Made by a program: the position numbers and the translations under genes | Assembly (NCBI GenBank): GCA_017538005.1 | Contig: JAFYJR010000047.1 | Coordinates: 1 to 38,525 of the forward strand | Source of the DNA: Clostridia bacterium | GTDB taxonomy: Bacteria; Bacillota; Clostridia; Oscillospirales; Acutalibacteraceae | Direction of reading: 5' to 3' | DNA length: 38,525 bases | Notes under the pieces: model-generated | The model's database searches: none | What the model was told of the DNA's origin: nothing | The model's input: the letters and a program-made list of their open reading frames with translations, nothing else | Part shown: positions 1-8,357 of the stretch, one piece after another | Layout of the letters: each line of letters opens with the position of its first letter | Position numbering within the stretch: the stretch's first letter is position 1

Positions 1-438
1 GCAGGTATCGAGCAGCTCAAGGCTGAATGCGAAAAGATGATCGGCAAAGACGTTTCTCTCAACATCATTGAGATCAAGCAGCCCGACCTCGACGCTCAGC
101 TTGTAGCGGAAGGTATCGCTGCTCAGCTCGAGAAGCGTGTATCCTACCGCCGTGCGCTCAAGCTCGCCATCGGCAGAACGATGAGACTCGGTGCCAAGGG
201 TATCAAAGCTCAGGTTTCCGGCCGTCTCGGCGGTGCTGAAATCGCCCGTTCAGAGAGCTACCATGAAGGTACAATCCCGCTTCAGACAATCCGTGCCGAC
301 ATCGACTACGGTTTTGCAGAGGCAGACACAACCTACGGCCGCATAGGCGTAAAGGTTTGGATTTACAAAGGTGAAGTCCTTCACGATTCCAGAAACAATA
401 AGGAAAAGAACTTTAAGAAGGAAGGGGGAGCCAAGTAA
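1..438 (+). CDS. rpsC: 30S ribosomal protein S3 (5' end outside window)
   Basis: Frame 1 is open from the first base, so the gene enters from the left. 145 residues are visible, against about 210-240 in the family, so roughly the N-terminal third (most of the KH RNA-binding domain) is missing. The C-terminal S3 domain is clear: RRALKLAIGRTMRLGAKGIK, then SGRLGGAEIARSE and the DIDYGFAEADTTYGRIGVKVW stretch, split here only by reading frame continuity. S3 sits at the mRNA entry channel of the small subunit. The stop codon overlaps the rplP start by one base (TAATG), which implies translational coupling. The tail is Lys-rich. Confidence 0.97.
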   Translation, partial: AGIEQLKAECEKMIGKDVSLNIIEIKQPDLDAQLVAEGIAAQLEKRVSYRRALKLAIGRTMRLGAKGIKAQVSGRLGGAEIARSESYHEGTIPLQTIRADIDYGFAEADTTYGRIGVKVWIYKGEVLHDSRNNKEKNFKKEGGAK

Positions 439-857
439 TGTTAATGCCAAAGAGAGTTAAGTACAGAAGGCAGCAGCGCGGCCGTCTTACAGGTAAAGCA
501 ACTCGCGGCAATACAGTAACTTACGGCGAGTACGGTCTTGTGGCACTTGAGCCCGCGTGGATCACGGCCAACCAGATCGAAGCAGCCCGTATTGCCATGA
601 CAAGATACATTAAGCGTGGCGGCCAGGTATGGATCAAGATCTTCCCTGACAAGCCGATCACCGAAAAACCCGCCGAGACCCGAATGGGTTCAGGTAAAGG
701 TTCCCCGGAATACTGGGTAGCAGTAGTAAAACCCGGCAGAGTAATGTTTGAAATCGCCGGTGTTGATGAGGAACTTGCCCGTGAGGCCATGCGTCTTGCC
801 AGCAACAAACTCCCCATCAAGTGCAAATTTGTTAAGAAAGAGGACGGTGAACAGTAA
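438..857 (+). CDS. rplP: 50S ribosomal protein L16
   Basis: Encodes 139 residues starting MLMPKRVKYRRQQRG, the classic L16 N-terminus, which fixes the start at the ATG overlapping the rpsC stop. L16 binds 23S rRNA near the peptidyl transferase centre and the tRNA elbow. The central GSGKGSPEYWVAVVKPGR motif is typical. It ends at 857, where its TAA shares a base with the rpmC ATG, so rpsC, rplP and rpmC are chained by one-base overlaps. Length and sequence are ordinary for Bacillota. Confidence 0.98.
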   Translation: MLMPKRVKYRRQQRGRLTGKATRGNTVTYGEYGLVALEPAWITANQIEAARIAMTRYIKRGGQVWIKIFPDKPITEKPAETRMGSGKGSPEYWVAVVKPGRVMFEIAGVDEELAREAMRLASNKLPIKCKFVKKEDGEQ

Positions 858-1060
858 TGAAAGCAGCAGAACTTAAAAAACTGTCCGCCGCTGAGCTTGA
901 TGCCAAGCTCCTTGAGCTTAAAGACGAACTTTTCAAACTTCGTTTCCAGCAGGCTATAAATCAGCTCGACAACCCGATGCGCATCAAGGCCGTAAAGAAA
1001 GACATCGCGCGCGTTAAAACTGTTATCCGCGATGTAGAACTCCACGGCACTGAGCAGTAA
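857..1060 (+). CDS. rpmC: 50S ribosomal protein L29
   Basis: A 67-residue, highly charged helical protein starting MKAAELKKLSAAELDAKL, with the LKDELFKLRFQQA motif diagnostic of L29. L29 lies near the exit of the polypeptide tunnel, where it contributes with L23 to docking of nascent-chain factors. The start overlaps the L16 stop by one base. The gap to rpsQ is 20 bases and carries the next ribosome binding site (GCAGGAGGAA). Confidence 0.97.
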   Translation: MKAAELKKLSAAELDAKLLELKDELFKLRFQQAINQLDNPMRIKAVKKDIARVKTVIRDVELHGTEQ

Positions 1061-1080
1061 GCGGCAGGAGGAAATAAGCT

Positions 1081-1335
1081 ATGGAAAGAAATTTAAGAAA
1101 AACTCAGGTCGGCATCGTATCATCAGATAAGATGGACAAGACTGTAGTAGTTACAGTTAAAGAGAGGGTCAGACATCCTCTTTACAAGAAGATCATAAAT
1201 CGTACGGTAAAAATCAAAGCACACGATGAAAAGAACGAGTGCCAGGTAGGCGACAAGGTTCTCATTATGGAAACCCGCCCCATCTCCAAGGATAAGCATT
1301 GGCGCGTAGTTGAAATCATCGAAAAGGCTAAGTAA
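1081..1335 (+). CDS. rpsQ: 30S ribosomal protein S17
   Basis: An 84-residue OB-fold protein. The N-terminus RNLRKTQVGIVSSDKMDKTV and the later VRHPLYKK segment identify S17, an early-assembling primary binder of 16S rRNA. AGGAGG lies a few bases upstream of the ATG. It follows rpmC and precedes rplN as in the standard S10-spc arrangement. Confidence 0.98.
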   Translation: MERNLRKTQVGIVSSDKMDKTVVVTVKERVRHPLYKKIINRTVKIKAHDEKNECQVGDKVLIMETRPISKDKHWRVVEIIEKAK

Positions 1336-1352
1336 TTAAGGAGGGAACCACT

Positions 1353-1721
1353 GTGGTACAGCAACAGAGTTACCTCAAGGTTGCCGACAACTCAGGCGCG
1401 AAGGAGATTATGTGCATTCGTGTGCTTGGAGGTACCGGCAGGAGGTACGCCAACATAGGCGACGTCATCGTAGCATCCGTTAAGAAGGCTGCTCCCGGCG
1501 GCGGAGTCAAGAAAGGCGAAGTAGTAAAAGCAGTAGTGGTAAGAACAAAGAAGGGCGTTCGTCGCGACGACGGCACCTATGTCCGCTTCGACGAGAACGC
1601 GGCAGTTCTTATCAAAGAAGATAAGACCCCTAGAGGAACCCGTATTTTCGGCCCCGTAGCTCGTGAGCTTCGTGAAAAGGAATTCACAAAGATTCTGAGC
1701 CTCGCTCCGGAAGTAATTTAA
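1353..1721 (+). CDS. rplN: 50S ribosomal protein L14
   Basis: Encodes 122 residues, MVQQQSYLKVADNSGAKEIM at the N-terminus and IFGPVARELREKEFTKILSL near the end, both typical of L14. The start is GTG, not ATG, placed about 8 bases after AAGGAGGG. No in-frame ATG nearby would preserve the conserved N-terminus. L14 contacts 16S rRNA at an intersubunit bridge and is the docking site of the silencing factor RsfS. Confidence 0.98.
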   Translation: MVQQQSYLKVADNSGAKEIMCIRVLGGTGRRYANIGDVIVASVKKAAPGGGVKKGEVVKAVVVRTKKGVRRDDGTYVRFDENAAVLIKEDKTPRGTRIFGPVARELREKEFTKILSLAPEVI

Positions 1722-1738
1722 GGGAGGTGCAAGAGATA

Positions 1739-2062
1739 ATGAATAATAAAGTTCACGTTAAAACAGGTGATGAAGTTATCGTTATCAACGGTAAGTACCG
1801 CGGCCAGAAGGGCAAGGTACTCGAGGTTGCACCTTCAGAGGGCAAAATCATCGTTGAGGGTATCAACATCATCACAAAGCACGTAAAGCCCAAGAAGATG
1901 GGTGAGGCCGGCGGTCTCATCAAGGCTGAAAGTGCTCTTTATGCCGACAAGGTTCAGCTTGTATGCCCGAAGTGCGGCAAGGCCACAAGAGTCGGTCACG
2001 CAGTTGACAAGAACGGCAAAAAAGTCCGCGTATGCAAGAAGTGCAACGCGCAGTTTGAATAA
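1739..2062 (+). CDS. rplX: 50S ribosomal protein L24, zinc-ribbon form
   Basis: The start is placed at ATG 1739 (MNNKVHVKTGDEVIV), 10 bases after GGAGGT. An upstream in-frame GTG at 1727 lies inside that ribosome binding site and is rejected. The 107 residues comprise a KOW motif (GDEVIVINGKYRGQKGKV) followed by a C-terminal domain with two Cys pairs (CPKCGK and CKKCN) that should bind zinc, a form common in Bacillota. L24 is one of the two initiator proteins of large-subunit assembly. Confidence 0.96.
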   Translation: MNNKVHVKTGDEVIVINGKYRGQKGKVLEVAPSEGKIIVEGINIITKHVKPKKMGEAGGLIKAESALYADKVQLVCPKCGKATRVGHAVDKNGKKVRVCKKCNAQFE

Positions 2063-2079
2063 GAAAGGAGCAAAACCTT

Positions 2080-2619
2080 ATGGCAAGACTTAAAGATATG
2101 TATACCAAAGAAGTTGCTCCTGCACTTATGAAGAAATTCGAGTACAAGAGCGTCATGGAAGTTCCGAAGCTTGAGAAAATCGTTATCAACGTAGGCTGCG
2201 GCGAAGCGAAGGACAACTCAAAAGTGGTTGATTCCATCATGAGCGACCTCGCCACAATAACAGGCCAGAAGCCCGTTATCTGCAAGGCGAAGAAGTCAGT
2301 CGCAAACTTCAAACTTCGTGAAGGCATGATTATCGGCGTAAAGGTAACACTTCGCGGCGAGCGCATGTACGAATTCCTCGACAGGTTCTTCAATCTCGCA
2401 CTTCCGCGAGTAAGAGACTTCAGAGGTATCAACCCCGACTCATTTGACGGTCGCGGTAACTACTCAATGGGCGTTAAGGAACAGCTCATCTTCCCCGAGA
2501 TAGAGTACGACAAGATCGACGCTATCCGCGGTATGGATATCTGTTTCGTAACAACCGCAAAGACAGACGAAGAAGCGAGAGAGCTCCTCACACTGATGGG
2601 CGCTCCGTTCGCAAGATAA
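2080..2619 (+). CDS. rplE: 50S ribosomal protein L5
   Basis: 179 residues, the usual family length. Characteristic stretches are MEVPKLEKIVINVGCGEA near the N-terminus, GQKPVICKAKKSVANFK in the middle, and MDICFVTTAKTDEEARELL at the C-terminus. L5 binds 5S rRNA and helps anchor the central protuberance, contacting P-site tRNA. It is preceded by GAAAGGAG, lies 17 bases from rplX, and has no unusual features. Confidence 0.98.
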   Translation: MARLKDMYTKEVAPALMKKFEYKSVMEVPKLEKIVINVGCGEAKDNSKVVDSIMSDLATITGQKPVICKAKKSVANFKLREGMIIGVKVTLRGERMYEFLDRFFNLALPRVRDFRGINPDSFDGRGNYSMGVKEQLIFPEIEYDKIDAIRGMDICFVTTAKTDEEARELLTLMGAPFAR

Positions 2620-2632
2620 GGAGGTATGACAC

Positions 2633-2818
2633 GTGGCTAAGACATCACTTAAGGTTAAGCAGGCTCGTCCGGCTAAGTATTCCACAAGAGAGTACAACCG
2701 TTGTAAAATCTGCGGCAGGCCGCATGCCTACCTCAGAAAGTACGGCGTATGCCGTATCTGTTTCAGAGAGCTTGCACACAAGGGTCAGATCCCCGGTGTT
2801 AAAAAGGCAAGCTGGTAA
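2633..2818 (+). CDS. rpsZ: 30S ribosomal protein S14, type Z (zinc-binding)
   Basis: Short 61-residue S14 carrying two CxxC pairs (CKICGRPH and CRICFRE), the zinc-dependent form; the zinc-free form is near 89-100 residues. The start is GTG at 2633, after TAAGGAGGT. The MAKTSLKVKQ N-terminus matches family expectation. S14 sits in the 3' (head) domain of the small subunit and is needed for late assembly. It holds the standard place between rplE and rpsH. Confidence 0.97.
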   Translation: MAKTSLKVKQARPAKYSTREYNRCKICGRPHAYLRKYGVCRICFRELAHKGQIPGVKKASW

Positions 2819-2842
2819 TTTGAGCAATAGGAGGGAAAAGTT

Positions 2843-3241
2843 ATGCAGATCACAGATTCAGTAGCAGATATGCTCACAAGAATCAGAAACGCTAACAGAG
2901 CTAAGCACGATACAGTCAAAATTCCCGCATCCAACATGAAAAAGGCTATTGCTCAGATTCTTGTTGATGAAGGATACATCAAGAGCTTCTCCGTTGAAGA
3001 AGACGGAAAGCAGGGTATGATTGAAATCGTACTTAAGTATGGCGAAAACAAATCTCCGGTCATCACCGGACTGAAGAGAGTTTCAAAACCCGGTCTTCGC
3101 ATCTACACAGACTGCGAAAACATGCCTTCAGTCATGAAGGGTCTCGGTATTGCGATTCTTTCCACATCCAAGGGTATCATGACCGATAAAGAAGCACGCA
3201 AAGCCCATGTGGGCGGCGAAGTGCTCGCATTTATCTGGTAA
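2843..3241 (+). CDS. rpsH: 30S ribosomal protein S8
   Basis: 132 residues beginning MQITDSVADMLTRIRNANRA, the S8 signature N-terminus, and ending with GIAILSTSKGIMTDKEA plus GGEVLAFIW, the conserved C-terminus. S8 binds the central domain of 16S rRNA. In well-studied bacteria it is the autogenous repressor of the spc operon, binding the mRNA near rplE. No such site was searched for here. Ribosome binding site GGAGGG precedes the ATG. Confidence 0.98.
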   Translation: MQITDSVADMLTRIRNANRAKHDTVKIPASNMKKAIAQILVDEGYIKSFSVEEDGKQGMIEIVLKYGENKSPVITGLKRVSKPGLRIYTDCENMPSVMKGLGIAILSTSKGIMTDKEARKAHVGGEVLAFIW

Positions 3242-3256
3242 GGAGGAAACAGTAAC

Positions 3257-3796
3257 ATGTCACGTATAGGCAAAATGCCGATAGCGATTCCGGCCGGCGT
3301 AGAAGTAAAGCTCGACGGCACCACTGTTTCTGTTAAAGGCCCCAAGGGCGAACTTACCAGAACAGTGCATCCGAATATGAAGGTCGAGGTAAACGGCGCT
3401 GAGGTTACCGTTACCCGTCCGAACGACAACAAAGAGAACCGCTCACTTCACGGTCTCACCAGATCCCTCATAGCCAATATGGTAAAGGGTGTTACAGACG
3501 GTTTCACAAAGGAACTCGAAGTAAACGGTGTAGGTTACCGTGCATCAGTTGAAGGCAACAAGCTTGTTCTCAATGTCGGTTATTCACATCCTGTTGAGAT
3601 GCCTCTTCCCGACGGTATCAAGGCTGAAGTTAATGACAAAAAGATCACTATCTCCGGCATTGACAACCAGAAGGTCGGACAGTTCGCAGCAGAAGTTCGT
3701 GAGAAACGTCCTCCCGAGCCGTACAAGGGCAAGGGCATCAAGTATATGGACGAACACATTCGCCGTAAAGAAGGCAAAGCCGGTAAAGGCGCATAA
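3257..3796 (+). CDS. rplF: 50S ribosomal protein L6
   Basis: 179 residues with the two tandem homologous L6 domains. The N-terminus reads MSRIGKMPIAIPAGVEV, and the C-terminal signature RPPEPYKGKGIKYMDE is present, followed by a basic tail. L6 binds 23S rRNA beside the sarcin-ricin loop and the factor-binding site. It is preceded by TAAGGAGG, whose TAA is the rpsH stop. Confidence 0.98.
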   Translation: MSRIGKMPIAIPAGVEVKLDGTTVSVKGPKGELTRTVHPNMKVEVNGAEVTVTRPNDNKENRSLHGLTRSLIANMVKGVTDGFTKELEVNGVGYRASVEGNKLVLNVGYSHPVEMPLPDGIKAEVNDKKITISGIDNQKVGQFAAEVREKRPPEPYKGKGIKYMDEHIRRKEGKAGKGA

Positions 3797-3820
3797 TAAG
3801 GGAAGGAGTGTAATAGTTTT

Positions 3821-4180
3821 ATGGTTAATAAGGCAGATACAAATAAAGCTCGTCTTAAGCGTCATAAGAGAGTACGCGGAAAAGTTTCCGGTACAGCTGC
3901 ACGCCCGCGTCTTTGCGTTTACCGCTCACTTGACAACATCTACGCGCAGGTTATTGACGATGTAGCAGGTGTAACCCTTTGCAGCGCTTCCTCAAACGAG
4001 AAGAGCTTCAAGAAATACGGCGGAAACAAGGACGCTGCAAGAGAAGTCGGTAAGACACTTGCTGAGCGCGCTCTTAAGAAAAACATCGAAGAAGTTGTTT
4101 TTGATCGTGGCGGTTATGTTTATCATGGCCGTGTGGCTGAACTTGCTGAAGGCGCCCGTGAAGGCGGCCTCAAGTTCTGA
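3821..4180 (+). CDS. rplR: 50S ribosomal protein L18
   Basis: 119 residues with a basic N-terminal arm (KARLKRHKRVRGKVSGTAAR) and the PRLCVYRSLDNIYAQVIDD core; the C-terminus has FDRGGYVYHGRVAELAEGAR. L18 brings 5S rRNA into the central protuberance together with L5. It starts at ATG 3821, after GGAAGGAG. Length and context are standard. Confidence 0.98.
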   Translation: MVNKADTNKARLKRHKRVRGKVSGTAARPRLCVYRSLDNIYAQVIDDVAGVTLCSASSNEKSFKKYGGNKDAAREVGKTLAERALKKNIEEVVFDRGGYVYHGRVAELAEGAREGGLKF

Positions 4181-4203
4181 TTAATGGTAAGGAGGAAAAA
4201 CTT

Positions 4204-4707
4204 TTGGCTACAAAAATAGATGCTTCTAATTTAGAGTTACAAGAGAGAGTCATTACCATTAACCGTGTATCAAAGACAGTTAAAGGTGGACGTATCTACA
4301 AATTCGCGGCTCTTGTAGTTGTCGGTGACGGCAACGGCATCGTAGGCTTCGGCATAGGTAAGTCCGGCGAAGTTCCGGATGCCATCCGCAAGGGTATCGA
4401 AGACGCGAAGAAGAATCTTATGAAAGTATCTCTCAAGGGTACAACAATCCCTCATGAGATTATCGGCAAGTACGGCGCAGGCGTTGTACTGCTTAAGCCC
4501 GCGGCACCCGGTACCGGCGTTATCGCCGGCGGTCCCGTTCGTGCGGTTGTTGAGACCGTAGGTATCAAGGACATCCGTTCAAAGGCTCTCCGTTCAAACA
4601 ACCCGTGCAATGTAGTCCGCGCAACTCTTGACGGACTTTCAAAGCTCAGAAACGTTGACGAAGTAGCCGCCATCCGCGGTAAGACAGAAAAAGAGATTTT
4701 AGGTTAA
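4204..4707 (+). CDS. rpsE: 30S ribosomal protein S5
   Basis: 167 residues. The start is TTG at 4204, about 7 bases after AAGGAGG, giving MATKIDASNLELQERVITIN. The N-terminal dsRNA-binding-like domain has RVSKTVKGGRIYKFAALVVV, and the C-terminal domain has GPVRAVVETVGIKDIRSKAL. S5 lies at the mRNA entry site and helps maintain decoding accuracy. The TTG start is the second rare start in this operon, after GTG of rplN and rpsZ, and is well supported by the ribosome binding site. Confidence 0.97.
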   Translation: MATKIDASNLELQERVITINRVSKTVKGGRIYKFAALVVVGDGNGIVGFGIGKSGEVPDAIRKGIEDAKKNLMKVSLKGTTIPHEIIGKYGAGVVLLKPAAPGTGVIAGGPVRAVVETVGIKDIRSKALRSNNPCNVVRATLDGLSKLRNVDEVAAIRGKTEKEILG

Positions 4708-4721
4708 GGAGGGTGGCATAA

Positions 4722-4910
4722 ATGGCTAAGACAGAAACTGTTGAAATCAAGCTCACACGGAGCCTTATCGGCAGCAAGAAAGACCAGATTGCTACCGCAA
4801 ACTCCCTCGGTCTCCGCAAAATAGGCGACAAGGCCACACAACCTGACAATCCTCAGACCCAGGGTAAGATCAAGAAGATTTCTCATCTTATCACGGTCAC
4901 AAAGGCTTAA
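4722..4910 (+). CDS. rpmD: 50S ribosomal protein L30
   Basis: A 62-residue single-domain protein. IKLTRSLIGSKKDQIATANS followed by LGLRKIGD is the L30 signature. It is the bacterial short form. The ribosome binding site is GGAGGG overlapping the rpsE stop region. It occupies the standard position between rpsE and rplO. Confidence 0.96.
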   Translation: MAKTETVEIKLTRSLIGSKKDQIATANSLGLRKIGDKATQPDNPQTQGKIKKISHLITVTKA

Positions 4911-4929
4911 AGAAAGGTAGGACGACTTT

Positions 4930-5373
4930 ATGAAATTACATGAACTCACACCTGCCGCAGGTTCCAAAAAGGACGTAAAACGCATAGGCAGAGGTCCGGC
5001 ATCCGGCCAGGGTAAAACCGCCGGCAAGGGCCACAAGGGCCAGAAAGCCCGTGCGGGTAAGGGCATGCGCGCCGGTTTTGAAGGCGGCCAGATGCCACTC
5101 CAGAGAAGACTCCCGAAGAGGGGCTTCAACAACATTTTCGCCAAGGAAATCGTAACTGTTAATGTTTCCGACCTTGAGAAATGCTTCAAGAACGGTGATA
5201 CGGTTGATGCCGCAGCACTCATCGAAGCCGGTCTCATCAAGAAGGAAAAGGACGGCGTAAAAGTACTTGGCAACGGCGAGCTCAAGAAAAAGCTCACGGT
5301 TAAGGTCAATGCTTATTCAGAGGCTGCAAAGGCAAAAATAGAAGCAGCCGGCGGAAAGGCAGAGGTGGTTTAA
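4930..5373 (+). CDS. rplO: 50S ribosomal protein L15
   Basis: 147 residues. The N-terminal extension is rich in Gly and basic residues (GRGPASGQGKTAGKGHKGQK, then FEGGQMPLQRRLPKRGF) and threads into 23S rRNA. A globular C-terminal half ends in AAGGKAEVV. L15 is a late assembly protein of the large subunit. The stop is one base from the secY start, so secY is probably translated by coupling. Confidence 0.98.
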   Translation: MKLHELTPAAGSKKDVKRIGRGPASGQGKTAGKGHKGQKARAGKGMRAGFEGGQMPLQRRLPKRGFNNIFAKEIVTVNVSDLEKCFKNGDTVDAAALIEAGLIKKEKDGVKVLGNGELKKKLTVKVNAYSEAAKAKIEAAGGKAEVV

Positions 5374-5374
5374 A

Positions 5375-6700
5375 ATGCTGCAAACTCTTGCTAATGCTTT
5401 TAAAGTACCTGACCTTCGTAAAAAGATGCTCTATACGGCACTCATCCTGCTTCTGTTCAGACTCGGTGCTGCAATTCCGGTCCCGTTTACGGCGGCTGCG
5501 GGCGGTATCATTCAGGATACCAACGGTTCAAACTTCATGAACTACCTCAGCATGATGACCGGTGACGCGTTCAACTACGGTACACTTTTCGCAATGTCGA
5601 TAACACCGTACATCAACTCGTCGATTATCATCCAGCTTCTGACAGTAGCAATTCCGGCACTCGAGAACCTCGCCAAAGAGGGTGAAGAGGGCAAGAAAAA
5701 GATAAGCTTCATCACCAGAATCGGTGCTGTAATTATCGCAGTAATGCAGTCCGCTGCATACTTCTTCTTCCTTCGCTCCGGCGGATTTATCGCGAAAGCC
5801 GCTGACGGTTCCGCTTTCACAGGCGCCTCCGCCACACTTCAGGCTCTTGTAATAATCCTTGTTCTCTCAGCCGGCGCATGTCTGCTCATGTGGATGGGTG
5901 AGTCCATCAACAGAAAGGGCATAGGCAACGGTATCTCAATGATACTTTTCGCCGGTATCGTATCGCGTATTCCGACAACGATCACTTACATCATCGGATA
6001 CTTCTCATACGGCGGACTCTACTATCTCTTTGCTCCGATAGCCCTGATCATCATGATCGGCCTCGTAGTATTTATAGTATGGGTTGACGGTTCCGAGAGA
6101 AAACTTCCGGTGGCTTATGCAAAGCGCGTTGTAGGTCGTAAGATGTACGGCGGCCAGAACACCCACATGCCGATTAAAGTCAACATGTCCGGTGTTATGC
6201 CCATAATCTTCGCAAGCTCAATTCTTTCTCTTCCCCCGACACTTCAGATGTTCTTCGGCAAGAGAATAGAAGAGGGCAGCGGACTCGACAAATTCTTCCA
6301 TTTGTTCGATTCCACAAACTGGTTCTACGGTTTGATCTACTTCATCTTCATCATCCTGTTCGCTTATTTCTATGCGACCATTCAGTATAATCCCATAGAA
6401 ATGGCAAACAACCTGAGAAAGAACAGCGGTTCAATCCCCGGAATCAGACCCGGTAAACCGACATCCGATTACATTGCAAAAGTTCTTTCAAGAATTACAT
6501 TGCTCGGCGCTCTTCTCATAAGCGTTGTCGCAATTCTCCCGATCGTTTTCTCACAGATTACGAGACTTTGCTGTCCGGCACCGATGAACCTTTCACTCGG
6601 CGGCACATCCGTAATCATCTTGGTCGGCGTAGCTCTTGAAACTGTTCGTCAGCTTGAATCTCAGATGATGATGCGTCATTATAAGGGATTCCTTGACTAA
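5375..6700 (+). CDS. secY: Protein translocase channel subunit SecY
   Basis: 441 residues with ten predictable membrane segments; this is the pore of the Sec translocon in the cytoplasmic membrane. Family marks are LFRLGAAIPVPF near the first segment, MSITPYINSSIIIQLL in the plug/TM2 region, the cytoplasmic loop SERKLPVAYAKRVVGRKMYG that contacts ribosome and SecA, and ATIQYNPIEMANNLRKNSGS in the next loop. The ATG is one base after the rplO stop, with AGAGGTGG inside the end of rplO. The spc-operon position is universal in bacteria. Confidence 0.98.
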   Translation: MLQTLANAFKVPDLRKKMLYTALILLLFRLGAAIPVPFTAAAGGIIQDTNGSNFMNYLSMMTGDAFNYGTLFAMSITPYINSSIIIQLLTVAIPALENLAKEGEEGKKKISFITRIGAVIIAVMQSAAYFFFLRSGGFIAKAADGSAFTGASATLQALVIILVLSAGACLLMWMGESINRKGIGNGISMILFAGIVSRIPTTITYIIGYFSYGGLYYLFAPIALIIMIGLVVFIVWVDGSERKLPVAYAKRVVGRKMYGGQNTHMPIKVNMSGVMPIIFASSILSLPPTLQMFFGKRIEEGSGLDKFFHLFDSTNWFYGLIYFIFIILFAYFYATIQYNPIEMANNLRKNSGSIPGIRPGKPTSDYIAKVLSRITLLGALLISVVAILPIVFSQITRLCCPAPMNLSLGGTSVIILVGVALETVRQLESQMMMRHYKGFLD

Positions 6701-6714
6701 TGGAGGGACTTTAA

Positions 6715-7347
6715 ATGAATATAATCTTTCTCGGCGCTCCGGGCGCAGGCAAAGGTACACAGGCAGAGATAGTTGCCGAAAAGTACAACATCCCCACAAT
6801 TTCAACGGGTAACATTATCCGCGAGGCTTTGAAGAACGGCACAGAGATGGGCCTTAAAGCAAAAGCTTTCATCGAAGCCGGACAGCTTGTTCCCGACGAA
6901 GTTGTTATAGGTATAATCAAGGAAAGACTCGCAAAGGGTGACTGTGACGACGGTTTCATCCTTGACGGTTTTCCGAGAACAATCCCTCAGGCTGAAGCTC
7001 TTGATGCCATGGGTATCAACATCGATAAAGTTGTCGAGATTGATGTTCCCGATGAGGCTATCTCAGAGCGTATGACAGGACGCAGGGTCTGCCCTGATTG
7101 CGGCGCATCCTACCACATTGTCAACAAGCAGCCTAAGGCAGAGGGCATCTGTGACAGCTGCGGCGCGCAGCTTGTTCAGCGCAAGGATGATGCGCCGGAG
7201 ACAGTCGCAGACCGCCTCAAGGTTTACCATGATCAGACAGAGCCTTTAAAGGGCTACTATGATTCAAAGGGTAAACTGAGCACAGTTGAAGGCATAGGTG
7301 CGGTCGCTGAAATTACCGCACGCGTGCTGAAGGCTTTAGAGGACTGA
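6715..7347 (+). CDS. adk: Adenylate kinase, zinc-LID form
   Basis: 210 residues catalysing ATP + AMP = 2 ADP in the cytoplasm. The P-loop is GAPGAGKGTQ at residues 7-16. The AMP-binding segment ISTGNIIREALKNG and the FILDGFPRT motif are present. The LID domain carries four cysteines (CPDCGASYH and CDSCGAQ), the structural zinc site usual in Gram-positive enzymes. TGGAGGG precedes the ATG. It is co-transcribed with secY and map. Confidence 0.98.
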   Translation: MNIIFLGAPGAGKGTQAEIVAEKYNIPTISTGNIIREALKNGTEMGLKAKAFIEAGQLVPDEVVIGIIKERLAKGDCDDGFILDGFPRTIPQAEALDAMGINIDKVVEIDVPDEAISERMTGRRVCPDCGASYHIVNKQPKAEGICDSCGAQLVQRKDDAPETVADRLKVYHDQTEPLKGYYDSKGKLSTVEGIGAVAEITARVLKALED

Positions 7348-7350
7348 TAC

Positions 7351-8100
7351 ATGATAGTGCTCAAGACTTCAAAGGAGCTGGAACTCATGCGCGTCGCGTG
7401 CAGGATTTCAGCCGAGGCACTACAGGTTGCGGGGGAGGCAGTAAAATCCGGTATCTCCACGTGGGAAATCGACAAAATTGCCCATGACTATATTGTCCGT
7501 CAGGGAGCGGAACCCAACTTCCTGGGACTCTATGGTTTCCCCGGCACCGCATGTATTTCCGTAAACGACGAGGTCATTCATGGAATTCCGAGTAAGACCA
7601 GGATTTTGAAAGAAGGCGACATAGTCTCAATAGACCTTGGAGCCAAAATCAACGGTTTTAACGGAGATAACGCTGCCACATTTGCCGTAGGCACGATAAG
7701 TGACGAGGCAAGGCGTTTGCTTGATACAACGAGGGAATCTCTCACCGAGGGTATCAGGGCGGCTGTCGCCGGTGGCAGAGTAGGTGACATAGGTCACGCG
7801 GTACAGGAGTACTGCGAAAGCCGCGGATACGGTGTCGTTCGTGAATACGAAGGACACGGTGTCGGCACCAAACTCCATGAGGACCCCGGCGTACCAAATT
7901 TCGGTACTGCCGGCAGAGGCATAAGACTGTTGCCCGGCATGACAATTGCGATAGAGCCCATGATAAATCAGGGCACCTACAAGGTTAAGCAGTTGGATGA
8001 CGGTTGGACAGTCAAGACGGCGGACGGTGCACTATCCGCCCACTTCGAACACACAATAGCCATCACGGACAACGGTCCCGTGATTCTGACAAAAGTGTAG
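7351..8100 (+). CDS. map: Methionine aminopeptidase type I
   Basis: 249 residues; removes the initiator methionine from nascent proteins. The dinuclear metal site is visible as two Asp in the SIDLGAKINGFNGDNAATF stretch, His in GTKLHEDPGVPNF, Glu in MTIAIEPMI and Glu in HFEHTIAI, all in the order of the family. No N-terminal zinc-finger extension is present, so this is the short bacterial type Ia. The start lies 3 bases after the adk stop. Confidence 0.97.
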   Translation: MIVLKTSKELELMRVACRISAEALQVAGEAVKSGISTWEIDKIAHDYIVRQGAEPNFLGLYGFPGTACISVNDEVIHGIPSKTRILKEGDIVSIDLGAKINGFNGDNAATFAVGTISDEARRLLDTTRESLTEGIRAAVAGGRVGDIGHAVQEYCESRGYGVVREYEGHGVGTKLHEDPGVPNFGTAGRGIRLLPGMTIAIEPMINQGTYKVKQLDDGWTVKTADGALSAHFEHTIAITDNGPVILTKV

Positions 8101-8116
8101 AATTGGAGGTAAATTT

Positions 8117-8335
8117 ATGTCAAAGCAGGACATGATCGAAATAGAAGGTGTCGTTGTAGAAGCTCTTCCGAACGCGACATTTAAGGTTGAACTCGAAAAC
8201 GGTCACCAGATTTTGGCTCACATCTCCGGAAAACTCCGTATGAACTACATACGCATTCTTCCGGGCGATAAGGTTACTGTAGAAATGTCGCCGTACGACC
8301 TCACAAAGGGCCGTATCACATGGCGATCCAAGTAA
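8117..8335 (+). CDS. infA: Translation initiation factor IF-1
   Basis: 72 residues, the normal length, forming a single S1/OB-fold domain. MIEIEGVVVEALPNATFKVE and the C-terminal ILPGDKVTVEMSPYDLTKGR are diagnostic. IF-1 occupies the ribosomal A site during initiation. AATTGGAGGT precedes the ATG. No KOW-domain RNA-binding protein gene lies between map and infA, although some Clostridia have one there. Confidence 0.98.
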   Translation: MSKQDMIEIEGVVVEALPNATFKVELENGHQILAHISGKLRMNYIRILPGDKVTVEMSPYDLTKGRITWRSK

Positions 8336-8357
8336 TGACAATTAGGAGGTAACACAA

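Noticed and set aside
521..1045. Long open frame on the minus strand across rplP and rpmC (174 codons)
   Set aside because: Lies entirely antisense to two unmistakable ribosomal genes, has no ribosome binding site, and the translation has no recognisable motif.
4704..5309. Minus-strand open frame of 201 codons across rpmD and rplO
   Set aside because: Shadow of conserved genes; composition (Ser, Leu, Pro) reflects complement of Lys/Gly-rich codons.
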